Origin: CAWBBA01 sp963729795
Lineage (GTDB): Bacteria; Desulfobacterota; Desulfomonilia; Desulfomonilales; Desulfomonilaceae
DNA: 64,000 nucleotides
Direction: 5' to 3'
Assembly: GCA_963729795.1 (NCBI GenBank)
Contig: CAVSPC010000018.1
Location: 1 to 64,000, forward strand
Below, one piece after another: positions 36,341 through 44,682 of this stretch. The notes below the pieces were generated by a model, which was not told the origin of the DNA, did no database searches, and was given only the letters and a program-made list of their open reading frames with translations. A program made the translations under genes and the position numbers. Each line of letters begins with the position of its first letter. Positions within the stretch are counted from its first letter, which is position 1.

Positions 36341-36502
36341 ATGAATGAATTTGCGTCCGCAGTCGAGGAGTCAACGACATGCTCGGTTAAACCTGATCCA
36401 AAAACAAAAGGGAAGGGAGAAGACGCCAATGAAGAAACCGTGGAGCGATGTACTGGTTGTTGTAATTACGGCGGCAACTGGAGCGATATTGGAAGTAATT
36501 AA
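36341..36502 (+). CDS. Small acidic Cys-containing protein
   Basis: 53 residues, MNEFASAVEESTTCSVKPDP with a later CTGCCNYGG. GGAGGGGAA precedes the ATG. It overlaps the next small gene in another frame by 74 bases, so one of the two may not be real. No family recognised; the Cys cluster could bind metal. Confidence 0.4.
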   Translation: MNEFASAVEESTTCSVKPDPKTKGKGEDANEETVERCTGCCNYGGNWSDIGSN

Positions 36503-36551
36503 AATTCTTCAGCGGAAAGGCAGGGAAACATCATGTCGGAATTCCAGGTGA
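36429..36551 (+). CDS. Small membrane protein
   Basis: 40 residues with a hydrophobic span (DVLVVVITAATGAILEVIKI) and a basic tail. GGGAGAAGACGCC before the ATG is a good ribosome site. First of three tiny membrane genes in a row, a pattern typical of mobile elements. Overlaps both neighbours. Confidence 0.45.
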   Translation: MKKPWSDVLVVVITAATGAILEVIKILQRKGRETSCRNSR

Positions 36552-36673
36552 TGGTCGGGGCGGCGATAGCAAGTTTCCTGTTCTTCCTGATCGGCCCCGC
36601 CGCCGTTTGGCGGATTACCAAGGGAGTGGCTGAATTCCTGCTGATTATTCTGGTTTTCATCTGGGCAATATAA
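36533..36673 (+). CDS. Small two-span membrane protein
   Basis: 46 residues with two hydrophobic segments (VGAAIASFLFFLIGPAAVW and FLLIILVFIWAI) joined by RITKGVAE. AGGGAAACATC precedes the ATG. Holin-like in size and layout, but no lysis genes are near, so the role is open. Confidence 0.5.
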   Translation: MSEFQVMVGAAIASFLFFLIGPAAVWRITKGVAEFLLIILVFIWAI

Positions 36674-36716
36674 GCGCCCTCAAGCCCTCTGACACTCAAA
36701 AAAAGGAGGCTTTGCA

Positions 36717-36863
36717 ATGAACGGCATGAATAGAGAAAGTGGGGGAATCGGACTGATAATACTGCTGGTCATACTCTACATCATTTTCAATCCTATTCCA
36801 GGACCATTTGACGATGCGGCGGTGGCGGCCATTGGAGGATACCAGGCCCTTAAAAGACTGTGA
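36717..36863 (+). CDS. Small membrane protein, DUF1232-like
   Basis: 48 residues. IGLIILLVILYIIFNPIPG followed by FDDAAVAAIGGYQALKR resembles the short core of DUF1232 (YkvA-like) proteins, where a hydrophobic helix is followed by a Pro-rich turn and DDA. A strong AAAAGGAGG precedes the ATG. Function of the family is not known in detail. Confidence 0.55.
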   Translation: MNGMNRESGGIGLIILLVILYIIFNPIPGPFDDAAVAAIGGYQALKRL

Positions 36864-36935
36864 TAGCCTTACGCCCGCCCGCCTGCGTTAAATCTAAAGA
36901 GAAACAGAATAAACACAAGAAAGGAGGCTCACACA

Positions 36936-37628
36936 ATGGGCACAAACGGAAATGGTCAGTTTTTGGAAAGCGAGCTGATCCATCGCAAGATTAAAGTAGG
37001 CGATGAGTGGCAAACCCGCACATTTCCCGTTGTCGGGGGCAGGCTGCGAATCCTCCACGAGAACAACGATCACTTGGGCATTCAGACTGAAATCATAAGG
37101 CTGGACAATGACTTCGTTGTGGTCAAGGCTGCCGTCGAGAGCCAAAGAGGAAAGTTCAACGGCACGGGAACAGCTTCAAGCCAAAGAGACGTAAAACTGG
37201 CAGACTCCCTCGTTGAATTGGCTGAGACGCGGGCGATAGCTAGAGCCCTTCGCTTCGGTGGAATAGGAGTCGAATACACTGGCGCAGAAGAGGTCTCTCA
37301 CGTTGGAGCCACAGAGCCGGAAAAAGAGCAAACTGGCAGCAAAGCCCCTGCACCGGCATTCCCTGAAGCCAATGGCAACGGGAAAAGGGAAGCTAAAGCG
37401 CCAAGTGGCGCTCCGGCTGAGACTGGATCAAAACCGCAACCTTGCGGCATTGGTCAGGCAACCCAGGCGCAATGCCGAGCACTCTACGCCCTGACCAAAC
37501 GAGCAAACTATCATGAAGCCGACATTGGAGAGATGCTTGCTCGATTTGACGTTTCCCGCTTTGAAGACCTCACCCGTGAATCTGCATCCCAGTTGATCGG
37601 CCACTTGCAGACCCAAGTCGCTGCATAA
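36936..37628 (+). CDS. Possible single-strand annealing protein (Rad52/Erf-like)
   Basis: 230 residues. The N-terminal 110 residues contain a beta-rich region and the helix LVELAETRAIARALRFGGIG, like the conserved ETxAIxRAL segment of Rad52/DdrA/Erf-type phage annealing proteins. A disordered Lys/Pro/Ala linker follows, then a C-terminal helical domain (TQAQCRALYALTKRANYHEA) like those after ssDNA-binding phage proteins. AAAGGAGGCTCACACA precedes the ATG. The Fe-S nuclease downstream fits an annealase-exonuclease recombination pair. Family call is by motif only. Confidence 0.5.
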   Translation: MGTNGNGQFLESELIHRKIKVGDEWQTRTFPVVGGRLRILHENNDHLGIQTEIIRLDNDFVVVKAAVESQRGKFNGTGTASSQRDVKLADSLVELAETRAIARALRFGGIGVEYTGAEEVSHVGATEPEKEQTGSKAPAPAFPEANGNGKREAKAPSGAPAETGSKPQPCGIGQATQAQCRALYALTKRANYHEADIGEMLARFDVSRFEDLTRESASQLIGHLQTQVAA

Positions 37629-37718
37629 AACCCAATCCCACAAGCACAAGCAATAAAAAATCAAGGGGCGGGACGGGACAGGTTTATCCGCGTTCCGCCA
37701 AATGAAAGGGATAGAGCT

Positions 37719-37850
37719 ATGTACAGATTCGCTCGAATCTTTTGGAAATCCGTAGCGGAACACGACATGTTGAAAAAGAGAATCCGGAAGCTGAAGAGAC
37801 AACGCAACCGCATGGCAAGGCGTTTGTATGGAAGGAGGGGGAGAAGATGA
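37719..37850 (+). CDS. Tiny basic protein overlapping the nuclease gene
   Basis: 43 residues, the second half very basic (KKRIRKLKRQRNRMARRLYG). AGGGATAGAG lies before the ATG, and the stop overlaps the next start (ATGA). Either a small nucleic-acid-binding protein or a translation-coupling leader for the nuclease. Confidence 0.4.
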   Translation: MYRFARIFWKSVAEHDMLKKRIRKLKRQRNRMARRLYGRRGRR

Positions 37851-38623
37851 ACGAGCAGGTACAAGAAAAGCCCCATCTGAGCTACAGCCAGATCAACTGC
37901 TACATGACATGTCCATTAAAATATCGTTACCACTACCTCGACAAGATAGAGCCGCCTTTTGTCGCCTCTGCACTGCTTTTCGGCTCCTGCATTCATGAGG
38001 CTGTAGCTTCCTTCTATCAGAGCTGCCTGGAGGGAGACCCTCTATCCTCCGGTCAAGTTCATGACATTTACCGCCAGGCTTGGGAGAGCCATTCCAAAGA
38101 GCAAACAGTACGTTTCTTCAACGGTGACACAGCGGAAACTCTTGCAGCAAAGGCAAAGGGGATGCTGGCGGTGTTTCACGAGGCATTCGATCCGAGTGCT
38201 CAGATCATAGGGATCGAGGAGCCTTTTGAAGTGGATCTGGGTAAGCGTATGCCTCCGCTGGTCGGTTGGATAGATGCTGTAGAACAGGCGCCGGATGGAA
38301 CAGTCAGTGTCATTGATCTGAAAACAGCCTCTAAACCGTATTCAGATAATACCGTCCACTCCAACGTGCAGCTTACATGCTATTCGTTGGGGGCCAGAGT
38401 CCTTGGCTTCAACGGGGAGACTCGCTTTCGCCTCGACGTGCTCCTGAAGACTCAAAATCCGGAGCTGATACGATATGAGACCACCCGCAACGACGCGGAT
38501 CGGGAACGTTTCCTGAAGCTCGTGAAGGGCGTTTGGCAAGGTATCAAGAAGGAAGTCTTCTTTCCCAAAGAGGATTGGCACTGCGGGCAATGCCCGTTTG
38601 CCGGTCCTTGCAAGGAATGGTAG
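37847..38623 (+). CDS. PD-(D/E)XK nuclease with probable Fe-S cluster
   Basis: 258 residues of the RecB/AddB/Cas4-like nuclease family. LSYSQINCYMTCPLKYRYHY is the typical N-terminal CPxxYR-like motif; GWIDAVE and SVIDLKTA carry the catalytic Asp and Asp-x-Lys; a C-terminal CGQCPFAGPC with the N-terminal Cys gives a four-Cys cluster site. GGAGGGGGAGAAG precedes the ATG at 37847. It probably acts with the annealing protein at 36936 in end processing. Confidence 0.82.
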   Translation: MNEQVQEKPHLSYSQINCYMTCPLKYRYHYLDKIEPPFVASALLFGSCIHEAVASFYQSCLEGDPLSSGQVHDIYRQAWESHSKEQTVRFFNGDTAETLAAKAKGMLAVFHEAFDPSAQIIGIEEPFEVDLGKRMPPLVGWIDAVEQAPDGTVSVIDLKTASKPYSDNTVHSNVQLTCYSLGARVLGFNGETRFRLDVLLKTQNPELIRYETTRNDADRERFLKLVKGVWQGIKKEVFFPKEDWHCGQCPFAGPCKEW

Positions 38624-38632
38624 GAGGTTGAA

Positions 38633-38890
38633 ATGGCAGCCAAAGCCAAACCTGTACACATTCAACCGCGAATGGAGCCACCTGTGCAGCGGAAGGTCGC
38701 TGTGGAACTGGATCGTGGCAGCGTATCCGTATCACGGGATGGCCTGACTTTTTCCATCAGCGGCAAGAATGTTCGATTGCAGCGTCGATCCCCACTGAGC
38801 CTCACCTTTGACAGCGGCGAGGTTCAGTTCGATGACAATGAAATAGCCATCAGGGCCGAAGGAGATGCCATCAAGCTGCAACTGGACTAA
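38633..38890 (+). CDS. Small beta-rich hypothetical protein
   Basis: 85 residues, mainly beta-strand-like (VAVELDRGSVSVSRDGLTFS, FDDNEIAIRAEGDAIKL). AGGAGGTTGAA precedes the ATG. It lies 9 bases after the nuclease stop, so it is in the same operon. No family recognised. Confidence 0.6.
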   Translation: MAAKAKPVHIQPRMEPPVQRKVAVELDRGSVSVSRDGLTFSISGKNVRLQRRSPLSLTFDSGEVQFDDNEIAIRAEGDAIKLQLD

Positions 38891-38963
38891 CATGATGAAA
38901 AAGAAACGCAACAGGCCCGGCTGGTCTTCGGATCAGTCGGGCTTCTTTATTTGGAGGACATGC

Positions 38964-39977
38964 ATGCGAATAGCAGGCCGGATGAAAATGGGTTATTACC
39001 CGACTCCTTCGAGAGTCGTGGAACAGGCCAAGAATTTCCTTCTATTTCCCCCTGCGCCGTTCACGGCACTGGACCCATGCTGCGGCGAGGGCCTCGCTCT
39101 GGCACAACTGGTGAGCGGCACGCAGGCTTTCACGTATGGCGTGGAACTCGATCAGTACCGGGCCGACGAGGCTGAGAGCCGTATTCAGAACGTTCTGAAG
39201 TGTGGCATCGAAGAAACACGCATAGCCCACCAGTCCTGTTCGCTCCTTTTTCTTAATCCGCCTTATGACGAGGCGATCCGTGAAGAAGATGCGGAGACAA
39301 AGACCGAGCGACAGGAGAAGGCGTTTCTCCGAATGACCGTCCCGTACCTCATTCCCGGCGGTGTGCTTGTGTACATCATTCCTCAGGCTCGCCTGAATAG
39401 AGGCATTTCACGGCTATTGGCATCTCGCTTTGAGAAAATTCAGGTCTTCCGCTTTTCCGATCCCGAATACGATGATTTCAAGCAAGTGGTGGTGTTTGGG
39501 GTGCGCAAAGGAGAAAACTCCCTGGATGAGGGATTGGCTCTGAAGCTTCAGAACATTCCGAATCGAGAGCTGGAGCCATTGCCGGAGACTGCTACGGCAC
39601 AGTACTCGGTTCCGCCATCTCCGCCCTTGAAGCTGTTCCGCTCCACTGTGATCGACCCTGAAGAATTGGAGAAACAGATGGCCAAGTCCCCTTTGTGGCG
39701 CAGGCTCCATGCAATGACTATGAGGAACGATCTACAGGTGCCCCGCCCGCCTCTGCCTTTGCACTCCGGACACTTGGGGCTGCTGTTGGCAGCGGGGAAG
39801 CTCGATGGCGTGGTGGGTAAAGGCCCTGACCGCCATGTGGTGAAAGGCAAGGTAACAAAGGTCGTCTCCAAGGTCGAGGAATACAAAGGAGACGTGCTGG
39901 AGCAGCGAGAGCTGGATCGGTACGTTGTCTCTATCAAGGTTCTCGACGGTAACGGTGAAATACGTGAGCTGACCTGA
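38964..39977 (+). CDS. NPPY-type DNA methyltransferase (DUF6094-like)
   Basis: 337 residues. MRIAGRMKMGYYPTPSRVVE, then DPCCGEGLALAQL (SAM-binding motif I) and LFLNPPYDEA (catalytic NPPY), so adenine-N6 type. The long C-terminal part (KSPLWRRLHAM, PLHSGHLGLLLAAGKLDG) matches the DUF6094 group often found in integrative elements. TTGGAGGACATGC precedes the ATG at 38964; an ATG at 38892 is a less likely start. No restriction gene adjoins, so it may protect or mark the element DNA. Confidence 0.82.
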   Translation: MRIAGRMKMGYYPTPSRVVEQAKNFLLFPPAPFTALDPCCGEGLALAQLVSGTQAFTYGVELDQYRADEAESRIQNVLKCGIEETRIAHQSCSLLFLNPPYDEAIREEDAETKTERQEKAFLRMTVPYLIPGGVLVYIIPQARLNRGISRLLASRFEKIQVFRFSDPEYDDFKQVVVFGVRKGENSLDEGLALKLQNIPNRELEPLPETATAQYSVPPSPPLKLFRSTVIDPEELEKQMAKSPLWRRLHAMTMRNDLQVPRPPLPLHSGHLGLLLAAGKLDGVVGKGPDRHVVKGKVTKVVSKVEEYKGDVLEQRELDRYVVSIKVLDGNGEIRELT

Positions 39978-39988
39978 AAGGGGGCATT

Positions 39989-40579
39989 ATGTTGCATCAG
40001 GTCGTTTATGACGAGTACTGGAGAGGCATCAGCGTATCGACCTACACAGACCTGTACGCCTACGATCCTGAGAATGCCTCATTGGTTTTTGTTTCCCTGG
40101 CCGGTACCGAGCAGGCGGTCAAAGCCATATCCTCTGCGATTATCGGTTGCAGGACAGTGAGCATTCTGCGCGAGCCGGATACGGAGATCCCGGTCAATGG
40201 ACATCCTGCATCCCATTTTCGTGTATTGTCCACGAAGCTTCCCGGTGGAGCTGTTCACCAATTGGTAGCGGATACTCGATTCTTTGGGAATGAGGATTCG
40301 GAATCGCGGCTGCTCATCATTCCTCAATCCGATGACGTGTCCAGGGTTGTGTATTCTCAAGTCCTGGCTCATTTGGCTTCCCCGCTTGTTCCCGAGTGGA
40401 GCGCATGGATCTGCGAACAATTGATCGGTCAGGATCTTATGCGGCAGATGGAAGGAACTCTGAAAGCGGTTGAGGTCTCGGTAAGTGAGCCAACCGTAGA
40501 TGAAATTGTCTCGGAAGGAGTACGGACGGGACGAATCCGTCTCGATAGCAAAGGAGGAGCGTATGCTGGAATCAATTAA
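39989..40579 (+). CDS. Hypothetical protein of the helicase operon
   Basis: 196 residues, YDEYWRGISVSTYTDLYAYD and VFVSLAGTEQAVKAISSAII near the start. No recognised family, span or metal site. AAAGGGGGCATT precedes the ATG. Its end overlaps the start of the helicase by 17 bases, so the two are translated together and their products probably act together. Confidence 0.65.
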   Translation: MLHQVVYDEYWRGISVSTYTDLYAYDPENASLVFVSLAGTEQAVKAISSAIIGCRTVSILREPDTEIPVNGHPASHFRVLSTKLPGGAVHQLVADTRFFGNEDSESRLLIIPQSDDVSRVVYSQVLAHLASPLVPEWSAWICEQLIGQDLMRQMEGTLKAVEVSVSEPTVDEIVSEGVRTGRIRLDSKGGAYAGIN

Positions 40580-42620
40580 CGACGTAAACGGATATTTGCA
40601 TCAGTTTGGCGAGGCTCTGGCTCAAAAGATACAGACCGAAGCCGAGCCGCTTTTCAAACCTGGGGACACATGGCACCCACGCGTGCATCAGCTCAAGCGA
40701 AAGCCCTTTCAAGCTCAGGCCGATGCAATCCAGGGGGCCGTCGAGACCTTACGCACGCACAATCACGTAATGTGTATCGGCGAGATGGGTGTGGGCAAGA
40801 CGCTCATCGGAGCTGCGGTCCCCTACATCATGGAAAACGGTCATCCTCCGCGAGTTTTGGTCATGTGCCCTGGTCATCTTACCCGTAAGTGGGCGCGAGA
40901 GGTGATAGAAACCGTGCCGGGTGCAGAGGCACGCATTGTCACGAGTCTGTCCGATGTGCTCGCGATAGATCCGGCTGAACCACAGAAGAGCCTGCAGGAC
41001 TACGTGGTGAGCAAGGAGCGGGCGAAGCTGTCCTATGCGTGGCGGCCCGCTTTCAATCTCCGCCGCGGGGTTCCTGTATGCCCGGACTGCGGCTCAACTG
41101 TCGTAGATCGAGACGGCGTGGAGGTGAGCGCTGAGACGTTACGGCATAGGAAGCATCGCTGTGGCGTATGCGGCGCGGCGCTGTGGCAAGCGGACAATAG
41201 CCGATTCCGTAGATTCTCCGTTGCTGACTACGTGAAGCGTTATCTGAACGGGTATTTTGACTTCTTTATCTGCGATGAAGTCCATGAGATGAAAGGGGGC
41301 AGTACCGCTCAAGGTAATGCGTTCGGTATCCTGGCAAGTGCCTGCAAGAAGACCATTGCATTGACGGGAACTCTACTGGGCGGCTATGCGAGCCACATGT
41401 TCCATCTCCAGTACCGGATGAATCCCCAAGCTATGGTCAAGGAAGGCTTCGCCTACGGCAATCGGATGAACTTCGTAAACCGGTACGGTGTGCTGGAAAA
41501 GATCACAAAGTACTATCCCGGCGACGACAACATCTGCTCCAAAGGGAAAACGGGTACCACGGTCACTCGGGAGAAGCCCGGAGTGAGCCCGGCCATCTTC
41601 TCGAATCACCTGATGGGCTCCACGGTATTCCTCCATTTGCAGGACATAGCTCTGGATCTGCCGGAACTGAGGGAAGAAGTTGTTCCGATTGACATGGAGG
41701 AAGACCTGGCAGCGGCATACAACGACCTGGAGCACAGGATAGGCTCTGAGATGAAGCAACTCCTTGCCAGAGGATCTCGACGCCTCCTCGGCGCCTATCT
41801 CAACACGCTGCTCTGTTATCCGGACAGGCCTTTTCACAATGAGCCTGTTGTCGATCCTGCCAATGGAAACGTGATTGCAGAGCCTGCCTCGCTGCCTCTG
41901 GATCGCATCTACCCCAAAGAGAACCAGCTCCTGAATATCATTCAAGGAGAGATCTCCCAGGGAAGAAAGTGTTTCGTGTACTGCACCTTCACCAACACAA
42001 AGGACGTGACAGGGCGGTTACGAGAGATTCTTCGCAGCCAGGGAGTCTGTGCCGAGATACTGAGGTCATCGGTGAAGCCGGAGCATCGTGAGGAATGGCT
42101 GCAACAGAAGGTCAAAGAAGATGTGCAGGTGGTGATCGGCAATCCTATGCTCGTCCAGACAGGACTCGATCTGCTCGATTTTCCCACCATCATCTTCTAT
42201 CAGACCGGCTATTCCGTTTTCACACTGAGACAGGCGTCCCGCAGATCATGGCGTATCGGACAGGACAAACCTGTTCGGATTCATTACCTGCACTACGCAG
42301 GGACCATGCAGGAACGGGCCATTGAACTGGTCGGCAAGAAGCTTTCAGCTTCATTGGCCATTGAGGGCAAACTCACCGATGATGGTCTTGCGTCCATGTG
42401 CGCCGGAGAGGACATGACGCTGCTGCTGGCCAAAGCTCTCGTGGAAGGAACGCATATCCAGGGAGCCGAGTCAGTGTGGCGGTCCCTCAACCAGCCCCCT
42501 CAAACTCCGAAACAAACGAATGTGATTCCCTTTCTTCGTAAGAACTGGTCACTGGAGCTGTTGGAAGAGCGTACCGGCATACTCTGGGAGGATCTTCCAG
42601 GTGCCTCGGCGCTCGCCTAG
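40563..42620 (+). CDS. SNF2-like DEAD/DEAH helicase with zinc finger
   Basis: 685 residues. Walker A GEMGVGKTLIG (about residue 75), ICDEVHEM (motif II), ALTGTLLGGY (motif III), and QASRRSWRIGQDKPVRIHYL (motif VI, the QxxxRxxRxGQ typical of SNF2). An inserted four-Cys zinc site (CPDCGSTV and CGVCGAAL) lies between motifs I and II, near residues 177-222. AAAGGAGGAGCGT precedes the ATG at 40563. DUF6094-type methyltransferase next to such a helicase is a common pairing on integrative elements. Confidence 0.85.
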   Translation: MLESINDVNGYLHQFGEALAQKIQTEAEPLFKPGDTWHPRVHQLKRKPFQAQADAIQGAVETLRTHNHVMCIGEMGVGKTLIGAAVPYIMENGHPPRVLVMCPGHLTRKWAREVIETVPGAEARIVTSLSDVLAIDPAEPQKSLQDYVVSKERAKLSYAWRPAFNLRRGVPVCPDCGSTVVDRDGVEVSAETLRHRKHRCGVCGAALWQADNSRFRRFSVADYVKRYLNGYFDFFICDEVHEMKGGSTAQGNAFGILASACKKTIALTGTLLGGYASHMFHLQYRMNPQAMVKEGFAYGNRMNFVNRYGVLEKITKYYPGDDNICSKGKTGTTVTREKPGVSPAIFSNHLMGSTVFLHLQDIALDLPELREEVVPIDMEEDLAAAYNDLEHRIGSEMKQLLARGSRRLLGAYLNTLLCYPDRPFHNEPVVDPANGNVIAEPASLPLDRIYPKENQLLNIIQGEISQGRKCFVYCTFTNTKDVTGRLREILRSQGVCAEILRSSVKPEHREEWLQQKVKEDVQVVIGNPMLVQTGLDLLDFPTIIFYQTGYSVFTLRQASRRSWRIGQDKPVRIHYLHYAGTMQERAIELVGKKLSASLAIEGKLTDDGLASMCAGEDMTLLLAKALVEGTHIQGAESVWRSLNQPPQTPKQTNVIPFLRKNWSLELLEERTGILWEDLPGASALA

Positions 42621-42667
42621 AGCCCTTCAACCAAGCCGCATCGAATCCCTCATCGACATTTCCACTT

Positions 42668-42730
42668 TCAAAACATTCGCAATGTTCGGAACCAGGACCA
42701 GTCAGTCATTCGGAACGTTTTGAACGTTCA
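42668..42730. promoter_or_regulatory. Inverted and direct repeats before the possible DNA-binding gene
   Basis: AACATT-CGC-AATGTT (42672-42686) is a 6-base inverted repeat, and GAACGTT (42713) recurs as GAACGTTC (42722), each containing the palindrome AACGTT. They lie 55-115 bases before 42785-43345, and related TTCTGAACC/GTTCAAAACC words recur inside that gene near 42970-43010. Suggests an autoregulatory operator or iterons. Confidence 0.4.
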
Positions 42731-42784
42731 GCACTGAAAGCTTGTGGCCGAACTGCACACGAATAAAGGAGGTACACGACAATT

Positions 42785-43345
42785 ATGCCTATACCGGACA
42801 AAGACCTGATGACCCGGCTCACCGAGCTGGTCTCAGAGTATGGCAACCAATGGAAGAAGATAGCCCCGATCCTCGCGGCGGAAGGCTATCGAGACGGGAA
42901 AGGTAATGCTTACTCGGACAACTATCTCCGCAAAAGGATGAAAAACTACGAAGCAGCAAGCTTTGGAAAACGTTCAAAACCTTCTGAACCGGGGAAACAT
43001 TCTGAACCTTCTGCAATTGACATTTATGACCTGGCCCGCGCCGTCATCTCGCTCCTGATACAAGAGCAGCTCCTCGAATCAGCGGTCAGAGAAGTGTTGG
43101 GCAGCCTCGAACGTGCTCCGTTAGGACTCCAACATGAGATCCCACCCCAGCCTAAACGAGTAACAGACCGGCGTTGGGAGAAGCTTGCAGGCACCTGTGA
43201 TTGTGAGCTTGCAAAGCTCTTTCACGTGAAGCGCCGTGAGCTGCGCCTGTCGGTGTCTCAGATGCTGGACTATGTGCTGTGGAACTTCTTCGGTCGGCTC
43301 CCGCTTTCCTTTCAATCGAAAGCTTCTGAACGATCAGAAGACTGA
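42785..43345 (+). CDS. Possible DNA-binding protein of the element
   Basis: 186 residues. The N-terminal part (LVSEYGNQWKKIAPILAAEG, SDNYLRKRMKNYE) has the look of a Myb/recombinase-type HTH; a Ser/Pro linker and a C-terminal helical domain (FHVKRRELRLSVSQMLDYVL) follow. AAAGGAGGTACACGACAATT precedes the ATG. The repeats upstream and similar words in its own 5' coding part fit self-regulation. No firm family. Confidence 0.6.
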   Translation: MPIPDKDLMTRLTELVSEYGNQWKKIAPILAAEGYRDGKGNAYSDNYLRKRMKNYEAASFGKRSKPSEPGKHSEPSAIDIYDLARAVISLLIQEQLLESAVREVLGSLERAPLGLQHEIPPQPKRVTDRRWEKLAGTCDCELAKLFHVKRRELRLSVSQMLDYVLWNFFGRLPLSFQSKASERSED

Positions 43346-43356
43346 GGGGGCTGCGC

Positions 43357-43551
43357 ATGTCGATTCACCATCGGACACCTGGGGAAAGAATCTCGGGCAT
43401 CGAATTCGCCGAGATCGAAATTCTCATGCTCATCAAAGGAGTTCCACCTGAGCATTTGCAACGAATACTCAATGCAAAAGGAGTCACCAAGCTGGAACAG
43501 CTTGATTGGCTCACCTTGAGGAATTTCCTCCATTACTTACGTTCCCCGTGA
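43357..43551 (+). CDS. Small hypothetical protein
   Basis: 64 residues, helical (IEFAEIEILMLIKGVPPEHL, QLDWLTLRNFLHYL). GAGGGGGCTGCGC precedes the ATG, 11 bases after the previous stop, so same operon. No family recognised. It is the last gene of the module; 43552-44131 shows no gene, only AT-rich sequence with a TATAAT near 44000. Confidence 0.55.
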   Translation: MSIHHRTPGERISGIEFAEIEILMLIKGVPPEHLQRILNAKGVTKLEQLDWLTLRNFLHYLRSP

Positions 43552-44131
43552 TTGCCCGCCGGGCTCATTACGCCGCATCTATTATATTTGCGGCTTTCTT
43601 TTCCTCATTCGGTGCCCTCAATTTCCGGCTTTTTGAAGTGCTGGTCTGGGCTGCGACGCATTCGCAACGACGGAGCTAGTCAATGTACATCAATAACATC
43701 AGTTAGTCACGAATCCTATCCTTAAATGTTTTGAATGACCGGACGTAGATTGCCATTGCGGTGAGCCTCGTGAAACTGTCATTCATCAGGCAGAGCTTCG
43801 TCGCGGCTATTACCACGTGTTTCCTAATCCGTGTCATTCCGATCTTCGACATCAATATCACATTTTTTTATTTCAAGCGTTCGACTTAACAAAGGTGCCG
43901 GCCGCGTCAAGGAAAAAGTCGGCGTACGATGGGACACACTGCGGCGTGCCTCAGATAACATAGCATCTTTGTTGCTATAAATCTGGATAATATTGTCTGC
44001 TATAATACTTCTTGACAAAATATGATCCATCGCGCAGAAAAGAACCGCTATGGGAAAAACGGATCTTCTGGCATGGGACGGAAGGTCAATGCTCAGATAC
44101 GGGATCACCTCAGTCTGGAAGGGAACAGCTC

Positions 44132-44662
44132 ATGGATGTTGAACTCATGACTCTCGGTTTTCTCATGTCCGGTCCAAAGACTGGATACAGAATGCAGAAT
44201 ATCGCTGGCAGGCTAATGCTCAATTATAACTTGAGTTTCAATCAAATCTATCCGGTTCTCAGAAAGCTCGAGGAAGCAGGTGTCGTTGAGAAGGAGACCA
44301 TAATTCAAACCGGAAGACCCAACAAAAATGTCTATTCGCTCACCGCAGCCGGTAGAGACCATTTCACGAAACGCATCACGGCTCCGGCAAAACCGTTTGA
44401 CTATGTTCTCGAATTTCTCGTCAGGGTACTGTTCTTCAGATTTCTGGATCATAACGCTATCGTTGGCGAATTCGAAAGAGAAATCTGTTCTCTTCAAGAG
44501 CAGATCGATGATCTTGAAGCCATGGCCGAAACGGTCAAAGAGAAGGCGGATCAAGATGGTGCCTTCTGCTATCAGACGGCCATCCACTTATTGCGGACGT
44601 TGAGAGACTGGTACGCAGAAGAAATGGAACGCAGAAAACAACAATATTCTGCAAAGACATGA
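44132..44662 (+). CDS. PadR-family transcriptional regulator
   Basis: 176 residues. MDVELMTLGFLMSGPKTGYR then NLSFNQIYPVLRKLEEAGVV and GRPNKNVYSLTAAGRDHF form the PadR winged helix; the C-terminal coiled coil (CSLQEQIDDLEAMAETVKEK) is the usual dimer part. GGAAGGGAACAGCTC precedes the ATG at 44132. It sits 20 bases upstream of the HpaB/AbfD-family gene in the same direction, so it probably responds to an aromatic or acyl compound handled by that enzyme and the synthetase. Confidence 0.88.
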   Translation: MDVELMTLGFLMSGPKTGYRMQNIAGRLMLNYNLSFNQIYPVLRKLEEAGVVEKETIIQTGRPNKNVYSLTAAGRDHFTKRITAPAKPFDYVLEFLVRVLFFRFLDHNAIVGEFEREICSLQEQIDDLEAMAETVKEKADQDGAFCYQTAIHLLRTLRDWYAEEMERRKQQYSAKT

Positions 44663-44682
44663 TCTAGCGAAGGAGGACACGA

